Shown here: in pieces, positions 54,721-64,000 of the stretch
Position numbering within the stretch: the first letter of the stretch is position 1
Layout: each line of letters opens with the position of its first letter
From: Rhyacichthys aspro
Lineage: Eukaryota; Chordata; Actinopteri; Gobiiformes; Rhyacichthyidae
NCBI GenBank assembly: GCA_036850595.1
Contig: CM072166.1
Coordinates: 17,316,758 to 17,380,757, forward strand
Direction: 5' to 3'
Length of the DNA: 64,000 nt
Made by a program: the position numbers and the translations under genes
The notes under the pieces: model-generated
Seen by the model: only the letters and a program-made list of their open reading frames with translations
What the model was told of the DNA's origin: nothing
Database searches by the model: none

Positions 54721-55926
54721 AATCTGACACCTAGCATCTCTCAGCAGCTAACTTTATAATACTAAACTTGTACCTTATTCCAAATATAATAACTTGCTCC
54801 ATAAAAATCAACAAATTTCCCAAGGCTTTTATTACAATGGATGACCTCACAGTTTATACGTCCACTCCTCTTTACAGTCGCTAATAGGCTGTCTGTGCTG
54901 TACAGCCACTACACAGAACACATACTAGGAGAAGAGAAACACTGATACTGCTCTTTGGCCTCAGACACTTTCTTTGTTCAGCACATCTTGGGCTCGCACT
55001 AAGGATGGAATTTGTACGGGCCAACTGTCACACTGTTAATCTATAGTGTTCAAGTCATATGTAAAATACCCTCATATACAACCCTAAAGCTAGGAAGGAT
55101 GTGCAGTGATGGCATGGGACATTAACAAATACAAACATACTGTACTCTAGCCTGGCCAGCCATACCTGTTCACTCTGAGATGTCAAATAGGTCTGGAATT
55201 ATCTTCTTCACAGACATGTAACTCTGAATCTAAAATGGGGTGGGCTTTATGGGCTTATTTCTCTGATTGGTTGTATATCTATTCAGTTGCGTTCATCTGC
55301 ATCTGTTTGTACTGCTGGCTGGGCTAATTTATTGAAGATACCAAAAAATGTATTTTTGATGCCATCTTCTTTGACCAAATCCAGACAAAGATTAAAGTCT
55401 TGAACTCACTCTTTTAACAACAGAAGGCTATATAAAAGATAAAAGAACAGGCCTATAGTTAGGTCTTTATTGAATCTTTTACTGAAAATAGATCCATTAG
55501 ACTTGGCAGGATGTTTTCAGTGGAATTCCGCTCTCTCATTTGCCGTTGAATACAAAATGGTGTGAAGCCTGTGTTTAAAACAACACTCTCGATCCAGTCT
55601 GTCTGTCATGGATGAGTTTCCAGGAAGCTAACCTACCCGAGGTGAATCTGACTCTCCAGGGTACATGTTGTAAAAAATGCAATTACTAGAATGTTCATAT
55701 TAGAATATAAGATAATATTAAGGGCAATGAATATTATATTGTATCTTTATTGAGGGTTACAAATAAAGTTCCCATGGAAAAAGTGAATTGTGTTCTTTGG
55801 CCTAATTATTGCCATAAAACATCTCATAGTGACTAATATCTAATACATGTCTGAATAAACAGATGCAAATGATGTAAATGTAGATGTGGGGATGAATGTT
55901 GCGAGTGGTCAGCACTCCTGTCTCAC
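54721..55926. other. Intergenic DNA between map2k4 and myocd
   Basis: AT-rich sequence with no recognised gene. An AATAAA occurs near 55763, with no nearby coding exon to assign it to. Confidence 0.5.
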
Positions 55927-56470
55927 ATGGCCCTTTTGTGGAGTCTGCTTGTCCTAACTAGCTTCTCACCAGGCAGGCATTTACTGGTGACCTTGACATA
56001 CTTAGAGAATCCCCTCATTCCCGCTACACGCCTACTGTTGAGGAAGCAGAGGCGGAGATGTGGACTCATTCATCACCAAAGTCACTCAGGTCAAAAAGCT
56101 CCTGTCTGACTCACCTCTGCAACATCGTGTGGCGTTCGAGGACATTGCGTCTGGACTGCGGACCAGAGTGTGTGTTACTACAGGGGGATCACACTCCTCA
56201 CCTTGCCTGGGAAAGTCTATACCAGGGACTGGAGATGAGAATCCAGCTGTTAGTCTAACCTTGGTTTGGAATCAGTTTTCGTTGTGACTTTGGAACACTG
56301 GACCAGCCCTGCACGCTCTCTCGGGTCTAATGGGTTCAGAAGAGTTTACCTACAAGTTCTTTGTGGATCTAGAGAAAGATCAGGATGGCACTAGGAATAC
56401 AGTGGGATGCCCATACCCCATACTCCCAGGGCAAAGGGTTCAGGGTTCAAGCTACTGTCTCATTGTCAAC
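55927..56470 (+). pseudogene. Non-LTR retrotransposon (LINE) reverse-transcriptase remnant
   Basis: Across shifting frames the plus strand shows pieces in the order expected for a fish LINE reverse transcriptase: DSFITKVTQVKKL, LTHLCNIVW, YYRGITLLTLPGKVY and FVDLEKDQDG (the last where FVDLEKAFDR is usual). Stops and frameshifts separate the pieces, and the catalytic FADD block is absent. It is a dead, truncated copy in intergenic DNA. Confidence 0.7.
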
Positions 56471-58884
56471 AGGAAGTGCATGTTAGAATCTGGTAGAGCT
56501 GCTTTTTGTCACAGATTCTGTCCATTATTTGTATGGACAGAATTAACATACACTTTCTGCTAGGTAACATCAGACAGCTAAATATATAATGTAGATAAGA
56601 ACATTATGTGTACCATGAAAACGAGTTCATTTTGCGCATTTTCTGTCAGCAACGTATGACAAGCATATATCCAGATGAGACTCTGAATGCTAGTTTAATG
56701 TTAGATTCAATATGATCATAACTCTGTATTTTTTATATCAGAGGACAGATGAGGTTTGTTGATGATAAAAGGGTTGTTTGTACTGTTTAAATATATTATT
56801 AAATTAAATGCTCTTCTTGTTGGAGCCAAAGTGTGTGTTTAGACGTTTAGAATGTGACATCTTTTTCTTAAATATAGTTTAGTAGCCTATTATTGTTTTT
56901 GGCAGAATAATTAACTATTTTCTGGATTTTGTATCACCATAGTCCCTACATGTATGCAGGAAATGAGATTCAAATCAAAAACATTTTCCCCCACCAAAGT
57001 TACACCCTTGTTTAACACGCAGGAGATGGAGAAAATCTGGTTTTGGGAACACAGGCTCTAATCTCTGCTTGTATCAAGGAAGTGCTTGACTTGCCTGCTC
57101 CAAGTTGTTTTTGGATATGTAAGCAACATAACCAAAAAGTAAATTACAAACAGCAGCAGGGTACAAGGATGAGAAAATTGAGTAGATTGTGTTCACATCT
57201 GCAGGCTCTCCTGTGAAAAAGTGAGGATAAAGTCAGGAGGAAAGTGCTTAACTCAAAGGGATGCAAGTGATAGCACTGGCATAGGCTCCACCCACTTGCC
57301 ACAAGATGAAGAAAATGAGTAAATGAACTGCAGAGATGATTTTGCTGTGAAAAAGTTTATTGCTCTGTTTCTGTATACACAAAGAAGCAAGCAAATATTG
57401 TCTGTCTACAAAACTAAGGCAAGTCTGTGGCCAAGCAACATGAAGGCTTCTGTCAGGAGTGACTTCATTAACAGATACAAACACTACAGTGTACCCTGAA
57501 GAATCAAAACGCTCTAGATTCTCAGAAAATAAGAATATTTGTAAGTCATATATCAAGGCACTTGGCAGTACATCATGTTTGTAACCACAGAACATTTAAC
57601 AAGTGCAACACTTCATAAGTAACAGGGAAGAGCAGTATTTGGTCAAACAGAACACAAAGTGATCACAGAAGCTTTAAGTGGAGAAGCTCATCACATGACC
57701 TGTGTAGAAAGGCTGGCTCTTGTACAAATTTGTTAAATGCAAAATTCACAGTAAATATCCCAATATATTACATTTTCTTATTCACAAGTGCTAGAACTGG
57801 ACATGTTTGAGTAATAGGCTTTAAGAAATGGCTTTTTATTGGTAGCACATTCTATTGGCTTGAAATATCACATGGCAGCGCTGCAGTTATCTGGCAAAGT
57901 GCCCTGTATGTTAGATAGGAATGTCAATATAAATATAGACTCAAGTTAATAGAAAAATGACAAAATAATAAATAAATGTGATTAGGAAAGGGCAAAATTT
58001 CTAAGATTTAAAAGGTAGAATTAAAAATATAGAGATGTTTGAATGTAATTCTTCAAAATGTATTTTCTTTTTTCTTGACACTTATCTGTGGAAAGTGTTT
58101 GTATTGATAAGAATGTAAATAAGGCACATTTTCAGCACGTCAATAAGACACAAGGCTTTCTCAAAAATGTGGTCAGGTGATTACACAAGCCAAAAGTGAA
58201 AGGAAATAGGTATAAAAATACAATCTTTTCTACACACATATTTACGCTCAAGCAAACCGTGACAAATGTGAAAAAAGCTAAAGGTGCAATGTGAGTTTTT
58301 TTTTTCATATTTACATGAATAAAAAGATGAACTGCTTAAACAATATGCGTGATTCATAATGTGTGTCTTTTCCCACGCAGCTGACAAAGTGTGCAGAGGC
58401 TCACTGGTCTCTGTAAGGACACCTACATCAGGGATATTTACAGATTGGCCACAAGCAGCAATCCAATTCACCTTGTATTCCTTTCATTTTTCCAGTAATC
58501 AAACATATGCGAAGATAAAATAAACACTGTTGGATCAGAGTGTCTTCAAGTCAAGGTGGAATAACACTGCTGTTGCAGAAAGAGTGGAATTTAGCGCTGT
58601 AAGAGGTGTTGTTTTGAAATCCTTTGTGTGTCTTCTTTGTGCACAACAATGTCCAACATGACAAAGATCAGTCCAAAGGCACTTGTCTTGAATTCTTAAT
58701 GTCAAGAGGACAATATTTTAGCACAGTGGACATTGTCATACAGTATTTCTGGACGATCTATTCAGAGGTTAAGTGATCTGTAGTTACAGTCTCGTCTTCA
58801 GATCAGATCCCACTTTGTACCAAAAATAAACAAAGTGTACCACTTCAGTCGAAGCTCTTTGGTGTTTTCTCTGCTAATTGTTTT
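56471..58884. other. Intergenic DNA and possible myocd 3' UTR
   Basis: No coding exon was recognised. On the minus strand, an AATAAA at about 57355-57360 could end a 1.7-kb myocd 3' UTR. The sequence is AT-rich. Confidence 0.4.
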
Positions 58885-59047
58885 GAACTGGTGGCTAACT
58901 ACATGTTAGCTGGTTGTGAACTTGAAGTTAAATGTTTGAACTGGTTGCTAACAAGTTGTTAGCAGGTTGCTGGCAGGTTGCTGGCCTGTTGTTAGCCAGT
59001 TGCGTACTTGTTGTTAGTGGTCTTGAGCTGTTTGCTAACCTGTTATC
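58885..59047 (-). repeat. Degenerate GTTGCTAGC-type tandem repeat in myocd 3' UTR
   Basis: Variants of GGTTGCTAACA, GTTGTTAGC and GGTTGCTGGC recur about every 10-20 bp across the first 190 bp past the myocd stop. On the transcript strand they read as GCTAACAAC-like units. It is probably a decayed minisatellite. Confidence 0.55.
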
Positions 59048-59074
59048 TGACTATAGCTGGTGCTGTTGATGCTC

Positions 59075-62000
59075 TCACCAGTGCTCCAGGTGCAGGTCCA
59101 TGGCAGAGCTCAGGTTGATGTCTGTGACATCCAGGAACTCTGTGTTGAAGATGCTGGGAGCGGTAGGCGGAGCTACACTGTAGGCAGCAGTAGATGTGGG
59201 CGGAGTCAGATCCAGCCACTCCATGGTCTCCCAGGGTGCATCACTGAAGGCCATGCTGACCATGCCCTGCAGCTCGGGTCCAGACACCAGCAGTTTGTCC
59301 GGGATGTGGTGGGGGCGCTGCTGGGGGCTGATGTAGCCCTCTCCATCTCTGCCCGTGTCTTCATCCATGACTCCATCCTCACCGGACATTTTGAGGAAGG
59401 CGGCGTCTGCTCCTCGGCCAATGGGACTGCTCAGCAGCGTCTCCAGGTGTCCCTCTGTCATGTGATTGGCTGCATGCTCGTAGGGCAGCTGGTGCTCGTA
59501 GTGACGGTGGAACCTGGGCACCAGCAGACCGGGGCAGCCTAGAGACAGGAATGTGAGGGATGAGTTTAGTAACACTGGAGGCTGTCATAGTCATGCATCT
59601 GTAGAAGAGAAATTGACCACGAGTCTAGTTAGTGGGCTAATGCTGATGAAGGGAAGAAGTGCTCTGTGGGACATAAATAAAATAAATGATAAAAGTGAAA
59701 TCAATAAAATCGTACCTCCACTCTCTATGAGCACATCCAAAAGTTCATCCATCTGCTGACTTCTGTTCAGCTGCTGCAATGGAAAAGAACATATAAACTG
59801 CTTCAAAACAGTGTTTGACTGGCTGATATATGAATTAGTAGCACTTATGTATAGATGATTTTAGCATCTTAGCATTTGTTTCTTAGATGCTGCTTAATAT
59901 TCCAGACATAGTGTCAATCATTTAGCATTATACATGAACTTGTGTACAACTGATACAACCTAAGAGCTAAGAACTAAAGCTAAGTGCTAAAGTTACTCTT
60001 TTAAGTATTGCTGTTATTCATAAATGTACTATAACCGGGTATTTGACTTCAACCTCAACATTCAGATTCTTGATGGCTAGCAGTTTATCATGCATGCAAC
60101 ATTCTAAGTGCCGTAGATGCACTTCTGTATAGCAATGGCTAATTTAATCAAGCTTATCTCAATCTGCCATCATGAAGCAATGATAGAAATGATGTATTTA
60201 TTCAGACATGACACAGTGGAAAGACAGTGCAGTGCATAAAGCAATAGGTGAGATGCAACACAGGTGATGGGCAAAAAGAAGAAGGTGGAATAAGAGCAAC
60301 GCCTTTAAGTAGTCTGTTTTCGGCCAGCCACTGTCTGACAACTGGGAGCATGTCGGCGTTTACCTGCTTGACTGCATCTTCATAGCATGGGGGCTGCCTT
60401 AAGTCTGAGCTACTGAAGGCAGGGGAAGAGCCCTGGCACTTTTGGCCAACATGTCGAGGAGAGGACAAAACTGACATCTACATGAAACATAGGCGAGAAG
60501 TGACATTAGCCACCTACTGGTGCCACATGTGTGTCATCAAACATTTACGTTCGGCTGGCGTTGGATTTTGTTATGAAAAGGTGACGTGAAAAGAGTGATG
60601 AACTGGTTTAAAGAGTGAGAACATGAGGAGGGTGACAATGAACAGCAACAACAGTCAGAGGCGTAAAACTAATGAGTGGAAAGAGTATTTGTGGGAAGCG
60701 TTTACCTTTGGCATGTTTTCACTCTTTACTGAGGCTCCGTGGTTAAGGCCACAGTCGGCTGAGGTGGGATACACTCCCTGAACACTTCTTTGGTCTGACG
60801 GGTAAGAACAGTTCACCAGCTGCCCACCATTTTTCTGCTGCATCTGGAGTAATCCCAAAGAAAATATTTAGTCTTTAAAAGCTTGTGAATACAACATTTT
60901 GATATTGCTGTGCAGCCCTGCTTCAGTCAAGCTCTATAGGCCGCGCAACACAGAAATGAACAGAAACTCCTAGAAATTAGTCTAGGAACCAATGAGAAAC
61001 TTTATAAATATCTGTCATCCATCTTTGATTGTTAGAGCTTGCTGTTCATTACTGTACTGTGTTAATGTGCAGGTCAGATAGCCCTAGTTTCACCCTTGTT
61101 TAATGCTGTTTAACATGACTTGGTTTAAAAAGTCTGGTTTAAAATGATCTATTTATAATAATCCTGATGTGCTAATGAATATTCATATAGGTTTTGCTAT
61201 CACCAGCTGTTACAGGCTAAAAGTTGTACTTCCTTTCATATTATTCCTTAAAAGTCAGTCCGTTCGCATTAATTTGTCTTATATGACGCTGTACTTTGGC
61301 AAAGTGCAATACACTATTAAATGAACTGAGATAATGATTTGAGTTTCCAAGCTCTTTATCCTATTTGAGTCGGCATTTACACGCATTTTTCAACTTGTAG
61401 AACTTTTTGCCTTTTGAGTTTCCAATGACCACACGGATGAAGCATTTTAGCTGGGATAGGGTCCAGCCCCCCGTGACCTTCAACAGGAATATGCAATAGA
61501 AGATGAAATAATGGTTTGACAATGACAGTGGTGGCCCGATAGGTAGTGGATGCTAGCAGTAGATGGATAATTCTAAGCCTGGGCACCAAGATAGCAAAAT
61601 GACGATTTCCACTTGTACCTTATTCAACAATAAATTTCTAGGTTACCACGACACTTCTTTTAAATGATTAGTACAGTAAAGTATTGTGTTACCAAGGCCA
61701 CTGATACTGAGGGTTGAGTTTTGCAGTTGTGCTCTTATATGGTCAAAGATATCATTTGTAAACAACAATCTCTTGTCATGGATGTATAAGGTGATCTGGA
61801 TGGTGTAACCTGGAAGCCAAAAACTTTTTTAGGCATATGAACCAATGAGCAATGTGCCATTAGCTATTCAAGATCCTGGTCTAATAACATCCAGTCCTAT
61901 TGTAGGGATTTCAAATGTAGGAAGCGCCATCTACTGACACTACTCATTTTAACTAAAATGTCTGTTACAACAGGTGGGTTCATACCTGCATCGTACACGC

Positions 62001-63521
62001 TCTGCTGTTGCTCTGGGGGTTGTGACCACAGCCGTCTCTGCCCAGTGGGGGTGACAGTAGGTAGGGGGCATGAGGAGATGAAGGCTGGGGGCTACCAGAG
62101 GGCTTTCCCCCAGGGGAGTCCTGCGGTGAGCATTGTGGACTGAGGAAGGCAGACATGGTGGATGGGCTGCCAGAGGGAGGGGCCGTGTCCATGCATGGTC
62201 CCCCGGGGCCCATACTGCTCAGCTGAGTGTTGCAGTGTCCCATGTCCTCCATGCAGCCGGAAGCAGGACTCTTCAGCTGCTTGGGGGAGGACAGGGGGCA
62301 GCTGGAAGACAGGGGCATTGGCTCTTGTTTGACGGTCACACCAAAGAAGTGCTGTCCCATCAGAGCGGGACTAGGCTGGTGCATGGGGGGGTGGGGGACC
62401 GGGTCCTGGGCAGAGCCATAACAACGTTTCCTCTTGTGCAGCTGCATCTTCAGCTCCTCAACCTGTAAGAATGGCAAGGTCAAGAGGTCAGACTTTCTAT
62501 AAATATTTAGTTATCATGTTACGACTTGGGACTTGGGAACTAAATATTATATATATACGAACTATACAAAAATGTGTATTTTTATCAGAGATCTAACATG
62601 GTGTGGTGAGCTACTGAATCTATCCATTGCCATCAGTCTGATCTATGGTTCCTTTGGCTCATAAGACTGGAGAGTACTGTCACTGGTGAGTGTTAGCCCT
62701 GTGATTAAGTGGTGATTGGCTAGGATAGGCCTTAGCTACCCGTAATATATAAGGAGTAAAAAACAAACTATATAACTATATATAATATTTTGTACATGTG
62801 AAAAATTTTTATTAGAATGTAATATAGAGGTTAAGTTTGTAATATGCCCACTCTTTTCTATAAAGGCAAAGGTTCAAACATACACAAAATAATTTATCTG
62901 GTTTATTGTCTTTTTAGTTTTAATTATATGAGCTATTGCTATGTGTATAGTGAGCGTATACATGATTTTTATACTTGTGTGTGATGTTTTAAATGTGCTT
63001 TAGAAAGTGACTTGAATTACAGGGAAATGTTCCACCTGTCTCTGCTCCTGGTGCAGCTTCCATGTCAGCTCCTCGATCACCTTCTGCTTCTCCACCAGCA
63101 TCTTGTCCTTCTCTGCCTCCAGCCCGTCCAGCCCCGCCCCCTCGCCCCTAGGCCCCGCCCCCAGGCCCTCCTCCATGTGTCCCGGGGACGGCTGCAGGGC
63201 GAAGTGCGTGGGCGAGGACATGGGCACATCGCTGAAACTGTCGGGGAGGGAGCCGCTGAGGGACAACTCCGAGGAGGCGGGGGATACAGGCGGGCTGGAC
63301 GAGGTGCTGGGGTACAGGTAGAAGCCTCCCTGGGACGGGGACTGGTAGGAGCACAGGGAGCCGCTGGGAGTGACGGGGAAGGTGACGGTGGTGATGTCAG
63401 AGGCAGGGGGGGAGGAGCCGGACGAGGCGTCTGTGAAGGGCCGCAGACGGTCGATCAGGGCAGTTTTGGTGCCGGACACAGGCATCCCACGCATTCGCAG
63501 GTGCTGCCTCAGCTCTGACAC
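59075..63521 (-). CDS. myocd: Myocardin, C-terminal six exons (partial)
   Basis: Myocardin is a nuclear coactivator of SRF that drives smooth and cardiac muscle genes. Exons in transcript order: 63521-63036, 62462-61986, 60843-60706, 60477-60364, 59773-59716 and 59538-59075. They sum to 1737 nt (578 aa) in phase. The first encodes the SAP domain (VSELRQHLRMRGMPVSGTKTAL) and ends in the leucine-zipper-like segment (VIEELTWKLHQEQRQ), which continues as VEELKMQLHKRKR. Next come Ser/Pro-rich linkers, PPCYEDAVKQ, the conserved RSQQMDELLDVLIESG helix, and an acidic activation tail ending MDLHLEHW. The N-terminal RPEL-like, basic and Gln-rich parts lie beyond the right edge. Position next to map2k4 matches human 17p12, separating it from MRTF-A and MRTF-B. 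Confidence 0.93.
61430..61515 (+). repeat. Teleost retroposon fragment in myocd intron
   Basis: AGCTGGGATAGGGTCCAGCC followed by CCCGTGACCTTCAACAGGA and AGATGAAAT is the typical 3' segment of a fish repeat family. It is short and isolated. Confidence 0.55.
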
Positions 63522-63585
63522 CTAGAGACAGGACATGAGTTATAGTGTGTATACAGTGAGATGCTGTTTTCACCATAGTGTAAAA

Positions 63586-63902
63586 CAGGGGTCGGTAACT
63601 CTGACTGGCTGCTTATATATTAAAAGAATTCCCTCTTCATTAGAAATATTGCCATAAATGGGTCAGACTCAGACTTAATGAGTGAATTGGCGCTGAGACA
63701 ACCCTGAGTGCCAATTTGGACTTAGACAGGTGCAGTTCAGAGTCAAAGTATGTGTGAGTCAAAGTCAGACACAGATAGGCATAAATAGCATATTATAAAC
63801 ATTTTTTTTTAGGAAGACATGGGTTTAGCTTTGACAGACTCACAGTTTTATAATGTAATCAGAACCAGAATTGTACCCCGAGATGTTGGTTGCTGACCCC
63901 TG
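63586..63902. mobile_element. hAT-type MITE with terminal repeats and target duplication
   Basis: The left end CAGGGGTCGGTAAC and right end GTTGCTGACCCCTG are near-perfect inverted repeats. The 8-bp flanks GTGTAAAA (63578-63585) and GAGTAAAA (63903-63910) differ at one base, the expected hAT target duplication. The 317-bp body is noncoding. It lies in a myocd intron. Confidence 0.8.
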
Positions 63903-64000
63903 GAGTAAAAGAAAGGGTGCTATAAAGACTAAACTGCCCATGGTAAAACAAGCAAGTGTAATAAAGGCAAAAAACTGATCGCCATAGGTTTTTGGGTTAA

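Noticed and set aside
59060..59542. Plus-strand open frame of 160 codons
   Set aside because: It is the antisense shadow of the last myocd exon.
63012..63518. Open frame of 168 codons on the plus strand
   Set aside because: It is the antisense shadow of the myocd SAP exon, which has clear family similarity on the minus strand.

Overview
This window looks like teleost fish nuclear DNA, probably percomorph. It is AT-rich and intron-rich, with GT-AG exons, several teleost-type repeats (DIRS, hAT, LINE and SINE-like pieces) and vertebrate-only genes. No CRISPR, rRNA or convincing tRNA gene was seen.

Layout. 1-6270: intron 1 of gas7 (minus), with one possible muscle enhancer near 4.84-4.95 kb. 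6271-6498: gas7 first coding exon (SH3 domain). 6.5-8.4 kb: gas7 5' flank and intergenic DNA with a CTCF-like site. 8547-19744: a complete fast-type sarcomeric myosin heavy chain gene (minus, 38 coding exons, 1941 aa), with TATA box and MEF2 site at 19.89-19.94 kb. One of its introns carries a retroposon whose body reads as G/C homopolymers. 20-23 kb: intergenic. About 23.3-28.2 kb (plus): a Pim-like Ser/Thr kinase of the fish-expanded type, with an (AT)n tract, an hAT remnant and an antisense, dead DIRS remnant in its first long intron. 28.2-32.1 kb: repeats, a possible tiny gene and a perfect 37-bp hairpin. 32801-35902 (plus): rsph1, with an RFX X-box and E-box promoter and an inverted partial copy of its exon 2 just upstream. 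37293-39822 (plus): adprm. 41205-52197 (plus): map2k4 (394 aa) with a likely 33-nt alternative exon. 52.2-59 kb: 3' flank, repeats and a LINE reverse-transcriptase remnant. 59075-63521 (minus): the last six exons of myocd, whose 5' end lies beyond the window. An hAT MITE with target duplications sits at 63.6-63.9 kb.

The order gas7 - myosin - adprm - map2k4 - myocd matches human 17p13-p12. Pim-like and rsph1 are extra genes in that block. Several of these genes bear on muscle: the myosin is a motor, myocardin is an SRF coactivator, and map2k4 is a JNK/p38 activator. I see no shared operon-like control; each gene has its own promoter. Exon borders were read by eye, but summed exon lengths give an open frame for myosin, rsph1, adprm, map2k4 and the myocd part.
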